From: Variovorax sp. PAMC26660
GTDB lineage: Bacteria > Pseudomonadota > Gammaproteobacteria > Burkholderiales > Burkholderiaceae_C
Reading direction: 5' to 3'
Length of the DNA stretch: 64,000 nucleotides
NCBI RefSeq assembly: GCF_014302995.1
Contig: NZ_CP060295.1
Span: forward strand, 3,587,501 to 3,651,500
The notes under the pieces were generated by a model. It was not told the origin of the DNA. It saw only the letters and a program-made list of their open reading frames with translations, and did no database searches. A program made the position numbers and the translations under genes. Position 1 is the stretch's first letter. Every line of letters starts with the position of its first letter. Below, in pieces: positions 27,197-35,665 of the stretch.

Positions 27197-28309
27197 GTGA
27201 CGACAAAGACGCCGAACAGTTTACCCACCGCCCTCGATCACCTCATCGCCCGCGCCGTCGAACGCGCCGGCGGCTGGATCGGGTTCGATCGCTTCATGGC
27301 GCTCGCCCTGTATGCGCCCGGCCTGGGCTATTACGCCAACACGTCCGCCAAGTTCGGCCACATGCCGTCTTCGGGCAGCGACTTCGTGACCGCGCCGGAG
27401 CTGACGCCGATGTTCGGCCAGACGCTGGCGGCCCAGGTGGCGCAGGCGCTGGAGAAAACCGGCACCGACACAGTCTGGGAATTCGGCGCAGGCTCCGGCG
27501 CGCTTGCGGTTCAATTGCTGCATGCGCTCGACGAGATGGGCCGAAGCGACGTGCGCTACCGCATCGTCGACCTGTCGGGCACGCTGCGCGAGCGCCAGCA
27601 GCAGGCGCTGGTGCGCTATGCGGACCGCGTCGAATGGTTGAATGAATTGCCGGCGTCGATGCAGGGCGTGGTGGTCGGCAACGAAGTGCTCGACGCGATG
27701 CCCGTGCAACTGCTGGCGCGCGTCGCGGGCCAGTGGTTCGAGCGCGGCGTGGTGCGCAACGCGCAGGGCGAGGGCTGGACCTGGGCCGATCGCGTGACCG
27801 ACCTGCGCCCGCCGGTCGAGGTGATCGGCGAACACGACTACCTGACCGAAATCCATCCCCAGGCCCTGGCCTTCATCGCGACACTGGCGGACCGCCTCGA
27901 CAAGGGCGCGGCCTTTCTCATCGACTACGGTTTTCCCGAGAGCGAGTACTACCACCCGCAGCGCCACATGGGCACGGTGATGTGCCACCGCGCGCACCAG
28001 GCCGACGGCGACCCGCTGGCCGACGTGGGCTACAAGGACATCACCGCGCATGTGGACTTCACCGGCATCGCGCTGGCGGGGCAGAACGCGGGGCTCGAAG
28101 TGCTGGGCTACACGAGCCAGGCGCGGTTTCTGCTGAACTGCGGGCTGCTGGCGAAGATGGAGCAGGGCTCGGTCGCAGAGCGCGCCATGGCGGCCCGCCT
28201 GATCCATGAACACGAGATGGGCGAGCTGTTCAAGGTGGTGGGCTTCGCGGTGGGCGAGCCCTGGGACGCCATGGGGTTCGCAGAGGGCGACCGCAGCCAC
28301 AAGCTGTAA
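27197..28309 (+). CDS. MidA-like SAM-dependent methyltransferase (NDUFAF7 family)
   Basis: A 370-residue class I methyltransferase of the DUF185/NDUFAF7 family: MALALYAPGLGYYA, SGSDFVTAPELTPMFGQ, the SAM loop WEFGAGSGALAVQLL, VVGNEVLDAMPVQLL and LIDYGFPESEYYHPQR. In mitochondria the homologue methylates an arginine of a complex I subunit; the bacterial role is unproven. The start is a GTG at 27197, preceded by GGAGAATGGCGGG; no ATG fits the conserved N terminus. Confidence 0.88.
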   Translation: MTTKTPNSLPTALDHLIARAVERAGGWIGFDRFMALALYAPGLGYYANTSAKFGHMPSSGSDFVTAPELTPMFGQTLAAQVAQALEKTGTDTVWEFGAGSGALAVQLLHALDEMGRSDVRYRIVDLSGTLRERQQQALVRYADRVEWLNELPASMQGVVVGNEVLDAMPVQLLARVAGQWFERGVVRNAQGEGWTWADRVTDLRPPVEVIGEHDYLTEIHPQALAFIATLADRLDKGAAFLIDYGFPESEYYHPQRHMGTVMCHRAHQADGDPLADVGYKDITAHVDFTGIALAGQNAGLEVLGYTSQARFLLNCGLLAKMEQGSVAERAMAARLIHEHEMGELFKVVGFAVGEPWDAMGFAEGDRSHKL

Positions 28310-28387
28310 TCGTGGCCCTGCAAAGGGGCATAAGCTAGCAACGAAGAGTTCGTTGAGAAACGGCGGGCCGCGCCCTACATTCGCGGC

Positions 28388-29284
28388 ATGACTGCCGTTT
28401 CTCCCAACGCCCACGCCCCACAGGCCGCAGCACAGCACTTCGAAGTGCGTCCCTTCGCCGCGCCGGTCGGCGCTGAAATCGTCGGTCTCGACATCTCGAA
28501 GCCGATCAACGACGTGGACTTTGCGCGCATCCACCGCGCGCACCTCGACCACCATGTGGTCGTGTTCCGCGACCAGCAGATCACCCCCGCCGAGCACATC
28601 GAGTTCAGCCGCCGCTTCGGCCCGCTCGAAATCCATGTGCTGCACCAGTTCCAGCTCAGGAATCATCCGGAAATACTGATCGTCTCCAACATCAAGGAGA
28701 ACGGCGAACCCATCGGCCTGGGCGATGCGGGCGTGTACTGGCATTCGGACATTTCGTACAAGCCCAACCCCAGCCTCGGCTCCCTGCTGCATGCGCAGGA
28801 GCTGCCCAGCGAAGGCGGCGACACGCTCTTTGCCGACCAGCACCTCGCATGGGAAGCACTGAGCCCCGCGCTGCAGCAACGTGTTCTGCCGCTCAAGGCC
28901 GAGCACAGCTACCTTGCCAAGTACGAAGAGTTGCGCGCGAAGAACCCGTGGCGGCCCAAGCTCTCGCAGGCGCAGATCGATCAGGTCGCGCCTGCCGTGC
29001 AGCCGGTGGTTCGCACGCATCCTGAAACGGGCCGCAAGGCGCTGTTCGTCAGCGAGCATTTCACGACGCGCATCGTCGGCCTGCCGCAGGGCGAAAGCGA
29101 CGCGCTGCTGACCGAGCTGTTCGCACACAGCGTCAAGCCCGAATTCGTGTATCGCCACACGTGGGCACCGCACGACCTGGTGTTCTGGGACAACCGCTCG
29201 CTGATGCATCTGGCGGCCGGCACGCCGGACCATCTGCGCCGACGCCTGAACCGCACCACCATCGTCGGCGACACGCCTTTCTGA
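28388..29284 (+). CDS. TauD/TfdA-family Fe(II)/2-oxoglutarate dioxygenase
   Basis: A 298-residue dioxygenase with the family HxD motif H119/D121 (VYWHSDISY), distal H274 (DNRSLMHLA) and the C-terminal arginine region RRRLNRTT, plus an N-terminal GAEIVGLDISKPI. It likely hydroxylates a sulfonate, sulfate ester or similar compound, releasing sulfite or sulfate. The immediately following ABC importer genes of the SsuABC/TauABC type support a role in organosulfur scavenging; the actual substrate is not determined by sequence. Confidence 0.88.
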   Translation: MTAVSPNAHAPQAAAQHFEVRPFAAPVGAEIVGLDISKPINDVDFARIHRAHLDHHVVVFRDQQITPAEHIEFSRRFGPLEIHVLHQFQLRNHPEILIVSNIKENGEPIGLGDAGVYWHSDISYKPNPSLGSLLHAQELPSEGGDTLFADQHLAWEALSPALQQRVLPLKAEHSYLAKYEELRAKNPWRPKLSQAQIDQVAPAVQPVVRTHPETGRKALFVSEHFTTRIVGLPQGESDALLTELFAHSVKPEFVYRHTWAPHDLVFWDNRSLMHLAAGTPDHLRRRLNRTTIVGDTPF

Positions 29285-29307
29285 TTCTTCTCTCCGGATT
29301 GATTTCA

Positions 29308-30318
29308 ATGAACCGCTTCACCCGCAGGGCCGCCGCGCTCGTCACCGGCCTCGGCCTTCTCGCCGGCAGCCTTGCCGCGCATGCCGAAGGCCAGATCCGC
29401 ATTGCCGAGCAGTTCGGCATCGTCTATCTGCTGCTCAACGTGGCGCAAGACCAGAAGTTGATCGAAAAGCACGCGAAGGCGGCGGGTGTCGATGCCAAGG
29501 TCGAGTGGATCAAGCTGTCGGGCGGCTCGGCCGTCAACGACGCGCTGCTCTCCGGCAACATCGAAATTGCAGGCGCCGGCGTGGGCCCGCTGCTCACGCT
29601 GTGGGACCGCACCAAGGGCAAGCAGAACGTGAAGGGCGTGGCATCGCTGGGCAACTTCCCGTACTACCTGGTGAGCAACAACCCGAACGTGAAGACCATT
29701 GCGGACTTCACCGACAAGGACCGCATCGCGCTGCCCGCCGTGGGCGTGTCGGTGCAGTCGCGCGTACTGCAGTTCGCCTCGGCCAAGCTGTGGGGCGACA
29801 AGGAGTTCAACCGCCTGGACAAGATCAGCGTGGCGCTGCCGCACCCCGACGCGGCCGCGGCCATCATCAAGGGCGGCACCGAGATCACGGGGCACTTCGG
29901 CAACCCGCCGTTCCAGGAACAGGAACTGGCGGGCAACCCGAACGCGCACATCGTGCTCAATTCCTACCAGGTGCTGGGCGGCCCATCGTCGGCCACGGTG
30001 CTCTACGCCACCGAGAAATTCCGCAACGAGAACCCGAAGACCTACAAGGCGTTTGTCGATGCGCTCGATGAGGCCGCGAAGTTCGTCACGGCCAACCCGG
30101 AGAAGGCGGCCGACATTTATCTGAAAGTGAGCAACGCGAAGCTCGACCGCGAGCTGCTGCTGAAGATCATCAAGAACCCCGAAGTGCAGTTCAAGACCAC
30201 GCCGCAGAACACCTATCCGCTGGCGGAGTTCATGCACCGGGTGGGCGCGATCAAGAACAAGCCGGCTTCGGTGAAGGATTATTTCTTTGACGATGCGCAG
30301 AACAGTTCGGGGAATTGA
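29308..30318 (+). CDS. ABC transporter periplasmic binding protein (SsuA/TauA type)
   Basis: A 336-residue protein with an N-terminal signal peptide (RRAAALVTGLGLLAGSLAAHAEG, cleavage after AHA) and the NMT1/SsuA-like fold: IRIAEQFGIVYLLLNVAQ, SGGSAVNDALLSGNIEIAGAG, NPNVKTIADFTDKDRIALP. It captures an organosulfur compound or similar small molecule for the ABC importer encoded next. Its start lies 23 bp after the dioxygenase stop, suggesting one operon. Confidence 0.9.
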   Translation: MNRFTRRAAALVTGLGLLAGSLAAHAEGQIRIAEQFGIVYLLLNVAQDQKLIEKHAKAAGVDAKVEWIKLSGGSAVNDALLSGNIEIAGAGVGPLLTLWDRTKGKQNVKGVASLGNFPYYLVSNNPNVKTIADFTDKDRIALPAVGVSVQSRVLQFASAKLWGDKEFNRLDKISVALPHPDAAAAIIKGGTEITGHFGNPPFQEQELAGNPNAHIVLNSYQVLGGPSSATVLYATEKFRNENPKTYKAFVDALDEAAKFVTANPEKAADIYLKVSNAKLDRELLLKIIKNPEVQFKTTPQNTYPLAEFMHRVGAIKNKPASVKDYFFDDAQNSSGN

Positions 30319-30321
30319 TCA

Positions 30322-31254
30322 GTGAGCTCGGCGAAGGTCTCTTCGGGGGTTGACTCCTTCCCCCTCTGGGGGAAGGTGGGGATGGGGGCGGGCAGAGCGG
30401 TGGCGAAGCAAGCGCCGCCTGCCCCCACCCCGGCCCTCCCCCGGAAGGGGAGGGAGGAAGACCAGAACCAAGACCCCGCCCCGCTGCTGCAAGTCGACAA
30501 CGTCAGCCTCGAATACCGCACCCCCGAACGCGTCGTCCGCGCCACACACCGCGTGAGCTTCGACGTGCATGCGGCCGACCGCTTCGTGCTGCTCGGCCCC
30601 TCGGGTTGCGGCAAGTCCACGCTGCTGAAAGCGGTCGGTGGCTTCATCCCACCGGTCGAAGGCGAGATTCGCCTTGATGGCCAGCGCGTGCTGCGGCCCG
30701 GCCCCGACCGCATCGTCGTGTTCCAGGAGTTCGACCAGTTGCCGCCGTGGAAGACGGTCAAGCAGAACGTCATGTTCCCGCTGCTGGCTTCGCGCACGCT
30801 CGGGCGCAAGGAAGCGGCCGAACGCGCGCTGCACTACCTCGACAAGGTGGGCCTTTCCAAATTCGCCGACGTGCATCCGCACCAGCTTTCGGGCGGCATG
30901 AAGCAGCGCGTGGCAATTGCGCGCGCGCTGGCGATGCAGCCGCGTGTGCTGCTGATGGATGAGCCCTTCGCCGCGCTCGATGCGCTCACGCGCCGCAAGA
31001 TGCAGCAGGAGCTGCTTGCGCTGTGGGACGAGGTGCGCTTCACGCTGCTGTTCGTCACGCACTCGATCGAAGAGGCGCTGGTGGTGGGCAACCGCATCGC
31101 GCTGCTGTCGCCGCATCCGGGGCGCATGCGGGCCGAGATCAACAGCCATGGGTTCTCGCTGGCGAGCCTGGGCGGTGCCGAATTCCAAAGCACGGCGCAG
31201 CGCATCCACGACATGCTGTTCGAGGAAGAGCCCGAAGCGGTCACTGCACCATGA
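30322..31254 (+). CDS. ABC importer ATP-binding protein with repeat-derived N-terminal extension
   Basis: The ATPase proper starts at LLQVDNVSLEY (about residue 55) and has Walker A GPSGCGKST, signature LSGGMKQR, Walker B VLLMDEPFAALDA and a switch His (THSIEEAL), as in SsuB/TauB proteins. Everything before it is translated from a palindromic intergenic repeat (30354-30456). No start codon exists between the repeat and the conserved domain, so translation must begin at GTG 30322 or at ATG 30382 inside the repeat, where GGAAGG lies five nt upstream. The repeat therefore seems to have replaced the native 5' end while keeping the frame open. Confidence 0.85.
   Translation: MSSAKVSSGVDSFPLWGKVGMGAGRAVAKQAPPAPTPALPRKGREEDQNQDPAPLLQVDNVSLEYRTPERVVRATHRVSFDVHAADRFVLLGPSGCGKSTLLKAVGGFIPPVEGEIRLDGQRVLRPGPDRIVVFQEFDQLPPWKTVKQNVMFPLLASRTLGRKEAAERALHYLDKVGLSKFADVHPHQLSGGMKQRVAIARALAMQPRVLLMDEPFAALDALTRRKMQQELLALWDEVRFTLLFVTHSIEEALVVGNRIALLSPHPGRMRAEINSHGFSLASLGGAEFQSTAQRIHDMLFEEEPEAVTAP
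30354..30456. repeat. Palindromic intergenic repeat, copy 1 (5' end of the ABC ATPase gene)
   Basis: About 103 bp with two hairpin-forming ends: CTCCTTCCCCCTCTGGGGG at the left and CCTCCCCCGGAAGGGGAGG at the right, separated by a GGGGGC...GCCCCC-bounded centre. The same module occurs in inverted orientation at 31266-31379. Resembles a bacterial REP/BIME-type unit. It is open in the ATPase frame. Confidence 0.8.
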
Positions 31255-31265
31255 ACCCGGCTTTT

Positions 31266-31379
31266 CTCCCTCCCCTTCCGGGGGGAGGGTTGGGGTGGGG
31301 GCTCGCGGCGTATCCGTTGCCGTCAGCTCATCCACCGCCGCTTGCCCCCATCCCAACCTTCCCCCAAAGGGGGAAGGAG
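31266..31379. repeat. Palindromic intergenic repeat, copy 2 (inverted, before the ABC permease gene)
   Basis: About 114 bp, the inverted counterpart of the copy at 30354-30456: it begins CTCCCTCCCCTTCC and ends CCCCCAAAGGGGGAAGGAG. Ends are near-identical after reversal, the centre differs. The terminal GGAAGGAG is the best Shine-Dalgarno for the permease ATG at 31389. The permease frame is also open through the repeat back to an ATG at 31251. Confidence 0.8.
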
Positions 31380-31388
31380 TCAAAACCG

Positions 31389-32258
31389 ATGAGCACTCTG
31401 ACGCCACCCATCCGCCCCGAGTACGAGCTGACGCTCCAGCCCTTCACCGAAGTCCCGCTCGAACGCACGCTGCCGCTACCCGCCCGCATCTGGGCGCATG
31501 CCGGCGTTCGCAAGGGCCTGATCCTGATCGTCATCGCCGTGCTCTGGGAGCTGGCCGCCCGCTGGCAGGACAACGACCTGCTGTTGCCCACCTTCACCGC
31601 CACGGCGCGCGCGCTGGTCGAAGGGCTGGCCAGCGGTGAGCTGGTCGAGAAGGTGCGCATCTCGCTGGCCGTGCTCTTGCAGGGCTACATCGCCGGCGTG
31701 TTGCTGGCCTTTGCCCTGACCACGCTCGCGGTGTCGACGCAGATCGGCCGCGACCTGCTGGACACGCTGACATCGATGTTCAACCCGCTGCCCGCCATCG
31801 CGCTGTTGCCGCTCGCGTTGCTGTGGTTCGGCCTGGGGCGCGGCAGCCTGGTGTTCGTGCTGATCCATTCGGTGCTGTGGCCGCTGGCGCTCAACACCTA
31901 TGCGGGCTTTCAGGGCGTGCCCGAGACGCTGCGCATGGCGGGGCGCAACTACGGCCTCAAGGGCCTGCGCTACGTGCTGCAGATCCTGGTGCCGGCGGCG
32001 CTGCCGTCGATTCTTTCGGGGCTGAAGATCGGCTGGGCCTTTGCCTGGCGCACGCTGATCGCGGCCGAACTGGTGTTCGGCGCCTCGTCGGGCAAGGGTG
32101 GTTTGGGCTGGTACATCTTCCAGAACCGCAATGAGCTTTATACCGACCGCGTGTTCGCGGGGCTCGTCATGGTGGTGCTGATCGGCCTGCTGGTGGAAAG
32201 CCTGGGCTTCAAGACGCTGGAACGGCTCACCGTGCGGCGCTGGGGCCAGCAGCGCTAG
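31389..32258 (+). CDS. ABC importer permease (SsuC/TauC type)
   Basis: A 289-residue inner-membrane permease with about six hydrophobic segments and the cytoplasmic EAA-type loop (GVPETLRMAGRNYGLKGLRYVLQILVPAA is in this region). It pairs with the ATPase and binding protein encoded upstream. ATG 31389 is chosen for its repeat-derived GGAAGGAG; an in-frame ATG at 31251, overlapping the ATPase stop as ATGA, would add 46 residues translated from the repeat. Confidence 0.88.
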   Translation: MSTLTPPIRPEYELTLQPFTEVPLERTLPLPARIWAHAGVRKGLILIVIAVLWELAARWQDNDLLLPTFTATARALVEGLASGELVEKVRISLAVLLQGYIAGVLLAFALTTLAVSTQIGRDLLDTLTSMFNPLPAIALLPLALLWFGLGRGSLVFVLIHSVLWPLALNTYAGFQGVPETLRMAGRNYGLKGLRYVLQILVPAALPSILSGLKIGWAFAWRTLIAAELVFGASSGKGGLGWYIFQNRNELYTDRVFAGLVMVVLIGLLVESLGFKTLERLTVRRWGQQR

Positions 32259-32267
32259 CAAAAGGAG

Positions 32268-32295
32268 CGGCGGTCGCCTGACCGCCGGCTTTCTT
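32268..32295 (+). terminator. Terminator after the ABC importer operon
   Basis: Perfect 8-bp stem CGGCGGTC/GACCGCCG (32268-32275, 32280-32287) with a GCCT loop, followed by GCTTTCTT, 10 nt beyond the permease stop. Confidence 0.7.
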
Positions 32296-32400
32296 CGCAT
32301 TCCGCCTCAACCTGCGTCGGTGCCGGGGCTGTAGCCCTTTCGCGTCGAACCCGCGCTGGCTCGGGTCTAATCGCAGGTTTTGGCACGTGTTTTCCCGCTC

Positions 32401-33177
32401 ATGAGCTCCACCACTCCCGACCTCTCGCCGATTGCCCAAGCGCTGGCCGATGCCGCCGCCGCGCAGTCGATGCATTACTTCCGCACGCCGCTCGACATCA
32501 TCACCAAGGCCGACGAAAGCCCAGTCACGCTGGCCGACCGCGCGGCCGAGACGGCGATGCGCGAGATCCTCGGCGCCCGCGTGCCGGCCGACGGCATCTA
32601 CGGCGAAGAGCATGGCCCCGAGCGGCTCGATGCCGAACGGGTCTGGGTGCTCGACCCGATCGACGGCACGCGCAGCTTCATCACCGGCTCGCCGCTGTGG
32701 GGCACGCTGATCGGCGTGCTGCAGGGCGGCCGCGTGGTGCTCGGCATGGTCGACATGCCGGTGCTCAAGGAACGCTGGATCGGGCAGGCCGGCCAGGGCG
32801 CCACGCGCGACGGCCAGCCCGTGCGCGTGAGCGGCTGCACCGAGGTGGCCAAGGCCCGGATCGTCACCACCTCGCCCGACATCTTCGCGCCGGCCGACTG
32901 GGCCGCCTTCGACCGACTCAGCCGCCAGTGTGCGATGCGCCGTTTCGGCGGCGACTGCTACGGCTATGCCCAGCTTGCGGGCGGCACCATCGACCTGGTG
33001 GTCGAGACTGGCCTGCAGCCCTACGACTACCTCGGCCCGGCCGGCCTGATCGAAGCCGCGGGCGGCGTCATCACCGACTGGCAGGGCCAGCCGCTGGGCC
33101 TGAAGTCCGACGGACGGGTGATTGCGGCCGCAACGCCCGAACTTCACCGACAAGCCATGGCGATCCTTGCCGCCTAG
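32401..33177 (+). CDS. hisN: Histidinol-phosphatase, inositol monophosphatase family (HisN-like)
   Basis: A 258-residue phosphatase with the IMPase metal-binding motifs: DESPVTLADRAAE, GEEHG, DPIDGTRSFITG and the C-terminal QPYDYLGPAGLIEAAGG (WD-type motif written YDY). The sequence flavour is that of HisN histidinol-phosphatases rather than SuhB. It removes phosphate from L-histidinol phosphate in histidine synthesis. ATG 32401 begins MSSTTPDLSP; the frame extends to 32380 without similarity. A DUF2905 gene follows after 9 bp. Confidence 0.82.
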   Translation: MSSTTPDLSPIAQALADAAAAQSMHYFRTPLDIITKADESPVTLADRAAETAMREILGARVPADGIYGEEHGPERLDAERVWVLDPIDGTRSFITGSPLWGTLIGVLQGGRVVLGMVDMPVLKERWIGQAGQGATRDGQPVRVSGCTEVAKARIVTTSPDIFAPADWAAFDRLSRQCAMRRFGGDCYGYAQLAGGTIDLVVETGLQPYDYLGPAGLIEAAGGVITDWQGQPLGLKSDGRVIAAATPELHRQAMAILAA

Positions 33178-33186
33178 ACTGTTGCC

Positions 33187-33381
33187 ATGTTCCGCTGGCT
33201 GATCGTCGTTGTCCTTGCTTTGGTGCTCATGAGCGGCCTGACCGCCTGGCTGCGCCGCTTCGGCTTCGGACGCCTGCCCGGCGATTTCGAGTTTCGCGCC
33301 TTCGGCCGCGACTGGCAGTTGCCGATTGCGAGCACCGTGCTGCTCAGCATGATCGCGGCGCTGGTTGCTCGCCTGCTGTAG
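33187..33381 (+). CDS. Small membrane protein, DUF2905-like
   Basis: A 64-residue protein with two membrane segments flanking the short motif GRLPGDFEFRAFGRDWQLPIA, which is the DUF2905 pattern (GxLPGDx...PxxxSxLxS). Function unknown. It starts 9 bp after hisN and precedes a ROK kinase gene by 34 bp, so all three are probably co-transcribed. Confidence 0.8.
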   Translation: MFRWLIVVVLALVLMSGLTAWLRRFGFGRLPGDFEFRAFGRDWQLPIASTVLLSMIAALVARLL

Positions 33382-33415
33382 CGACAGAGCCCTGACCTGA
33401 AAGAAGAACCCCGCA

Positions 33416-34342
33416 ATGAGAGCCTGCGTAGACATCGGTGGCACCAAGGTGGCCGTGAGCCTTTCCGCTGCGAGCGAGGCGCCGCTGATCGGCCGCCGCA
33501 GCGAGCCGACCGCCAAGACCGGCGACAACGACGCGGTGGCCGTGCAGATCATGCGGATGATCGAAGAGGTCTGCGCAGAGCAGGGCATCGATGCCGCCAG
33601 CATCGACCGCGTGGGCGTGTCGTCGGCCGGACCTTTCGAGCTGCGCGACGGCATGGTCGAGCTGGCCACGCCCAACATCTGCGGCGGCATTGCCGGCCCG
33701 GCGCGCGGCCTGCCCAACACCTGGATGACGGCCATCATTGAGGCGCCATTGGCCCGGCGCTTCGGCCGCGTGCGCGTGGAGAACGACGCCGTGGCGGGCC
33801 TGGAGGCCGAGCGCCACTGGGGCGCGCTCCAGGGGCTGGACCATTGCGCGTACGTCACCTGGAGCACCGGCGTCGGTGTCGGCCTGTGTGTCGATGGCCG
33901 TGCATTGCGCGGCAAGAACGGCAACGCCGGCCATGCGGGTCACAGCTTCGTGGTCGACGATGCCAGCGGCGCGCTGTGCGGCTGCGGCAACCTCGGCGAT
34001 GTCGAGGCGCTGGTGGCCGGCAACTCGATCGCTCGCCGCTTCGGGCAACCCCCGCCAGACTTGTTCTCGGCCGCTTCGGCCGGCGAGCCGCATGCGTTGG
34101 AAATCGTGGATGCGTTGTGCCGCGTGACGGGCCGCATGCTCTACAACCTCGTCATCACGCTCGACCTGCAGCGCATCAGCCTGGGCGGCAGCGTGTTCTG
34201 GCACCACCGCGACTTCCTCCTGCCGCGCCTGCAGGCGCAGATCGACGGCAAGCTGCCACCGCTCACGCGCGGCGTGCAACTGGTGCCCGCGGGGCTCGGC
34301 GAGAAGGTGGGCGACTACGCGGCCCTGGCGCTGCTCGACTGA
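33416..34342 (+). CDS. ROK-family sugar kinase
   Basis: A 308-residue ROK protein without a DNA-binding domain: ATP loop VDIGGTKVAVSL, catalytic region VENDAVAGLEAERHWG, STGVGVGLCVDG, zinc motif GHAGH...CGCGN and a C-terminal GGSVFWHH. Probably a glucokinase or N-acylhexosamine kinase; exact sugar unknown. Downstream of hisN and DUF2905. Confidence 0.85.
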   Translation: MRACVDIGGTKVAVSLSAASEAPLIGRRSEPTAKTGDNDAVAVQIMRMIEEVCAEQGIDAASIDRVGVSSAGPFELRDGMVELATPNICGGIAGPARGLPNTWMTAIIEAPLARRFGRVRVENDAVAGLEAERHWGALQGLDHCAYVTWSTGVGVGLCVDGRALRGKNGNAGHAGHSFVVDDASGALCGCGNLGDVEALVAGNSIARRFGQPPPDLFSAASAGEPHALEIVDALCRVTGRMLYNLVITLDLQRISLGGSVFWHHRDFLLPRLQAQIDGKLPPLTRGVQLVPAGLGEKVGDYAALALLD

Positions 34343-34382
34343 CAAGGTATGAATAAACCTGCTGCGCGCCCCGATCTCGCAC

Positions 34383-34420
34383 CTGCGGTCCTCACCGTAC
34401 AAAGTACGGCTGCGGTCCTC
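34383..34420. repeat. Short repeat unit with paired CTGCGGTCCTC boxes
   Basis: Two identical 11-mers CTGCGGTCCTC (34383-34393 and 34410-34420) flank a hairpin CCGTAC-AAA-GTACGG (34395-34409). Lies in the 156-bp gap between the ROK kinase and the TM2-TPR gene. May be an intergenic repeat of the genus or a weak terminator. Confidence 0.5.
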
Positions 34421-34498
34421 GATGCAAGCTCGAGGCGCTCGCTACGGTTTCTTCACACCTTGTGAGCGGCAGGCTTCAAGAACACGCGCAGGCCAACC

Positions 34499-35665
34499 AT
34501 GAGCGCGTCGCCCCGTCGCAAATCGTTGGCCTACCTGCTGTTGCTGGTGGGCGGCTTTCTGGGGGCGCATCGCTTCTACCTGGGGCGTTACCGCAGCGGG
34601 GCCGCACAGTTGCTGCTGTTGCTCGTGGGCACGAGCAGCCTGTCGGGGGCGAAGCTCTGTCGGGGCATCCTGCTGCTGTGGCTGCTGGTTGATATCTACT
34701 GGGTACAGCAGCAGTTCGATGCATCGGAGGGGGAGGACGACTCGGAGCGCGCCACGGCCATCCCGCCGACCGAAGCCTCCCGACCGGCCGCCAGCGATAC
34801 GCCCGCGACCCGGCTGAAGAACCAGGAACATCGCTACATGGAAGCCTTCCGCCAGGGCGACCTGCCGCGTGCCGAAGCGCTGTGCACCGAAGCGGTCGAG
34901 CTGGCCCGCCGGCTGTGCGGCGGCCCCGGCGAAGCGGTGGTGTCCCACCTCGTGAACCTGGCCGAAGTTCGCCGGCAACTGCAGCGCAACGACAAGGCCA
35001 TCGCGGCGCTGGACGAGTGCATGAACATGATCGGCCAACTGCGCCTGCCCGACAGCTGGCGGCTGCGGCCGACCAACACGCTGGCGCTGGTCTACGCCGC
35101 GACCGGCCGGCCTGACGAGGCCGAGGCCCTGTACAAGAGAACCATCGCCCTCGCGATCACCGAGGCAAAAGGCGGCTCGACCGATGCGGTGGTGCGCGCG
35201 CTCAACAACCTCGCGTTTCTTCACGCCACGACAGGGCAGCCGCTGAAGGCCGAGCTTTGCTACGCCCGGGCGATGACGCACCTGGACAAGCTCGCCACGG
35301 CCCACGGAGAAGGCGATGCCGAGCTGTACTCCAACATGCTGAACAACTTCGCGGACCTGCTGGCGGCGCGGCGGGACTTCGCCAAGGCCAGGCCGCTGTA
35401 CGAGCGTTCCCTCGCCATCCAGGAACGCAGTTGCAGGGGCATCTCGACCGTGGCCGCCAACGCGCACAACGACCTCGGCCTGATCGCGCAGGAGCTGGGC
35501 GACCTGCGCCAGGCGCTGGTGCATTTCAGGCGCACGCTGCTGCTCAACCAGATCTGTGCGCCGGACCATCTGAAGAACATCGCCAACGCGCAACGCAATG
35601 TCGACGGGGTGAGCGCCACGCTGGACGCCATGACCTACGCCGCGCGCGTGGAGCGCAACGCATGA
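34499..35665 (+). CDS. TM2-domain protein with TPR repeats
   Basis: A 388-residue protein. N terminus: a TM2 domain (KSLAYLLLLVGGFLGAHRFYLGRY, then two helices to WLLVDIYW near residue 68). After an acidic linker come about six helical TPR-like repeats (MEAFRQGDLPRAEALCTEAV, LNNLAFLHATTGQPLKAELCYARAM, AHNDLGLIAQELGDLRQALVHF) to the C terminus. This suggests a membrane-anchored scaffold on the cytosolic face. No enzyme domain. The DUF1877 gene downstream overlaps by ATGA. Function unknown. Confidence 0.8.
   Translation: MSASPRRKSLAYLLLLVGGFLGAHRFYLGRYRSGAAQLLLLLVGTSSLSGAKLCRGILLLWLLVDIYWVQQQFDASEGEDDSERATAIPPTEASRPAASDTPATRLKNQEHRYMEAFRQGDLPRAEALCTEAVELARRLCGGPGEAVVSHLVNLAEVRRQLQRNDKAIAALDECMNMIGQLRLPDSWRLRPTNTLALVYAATGRPDEAEALYKRTIALAITEAKGGSTDAVVRALNNLAFLHATTGQPLKAELCYARAMTHLDKLATAHGEGDAELYSNMLNNFADLLAARRDFAKARPLYERSLAIQERSCRGISTVAANAHNDLGLIAQELGDLRQALVHFRRTLLLNQICAPDHLKNIANAQRNVDGVSATLDAMTYAARVERNA

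Noticed and set aside
32382..32397. TGGCAC-like sequence before hisN resembling a sigma-54 promoter
   Set aside because: The -12 half lacks the GC dinucleotide at the required distance.
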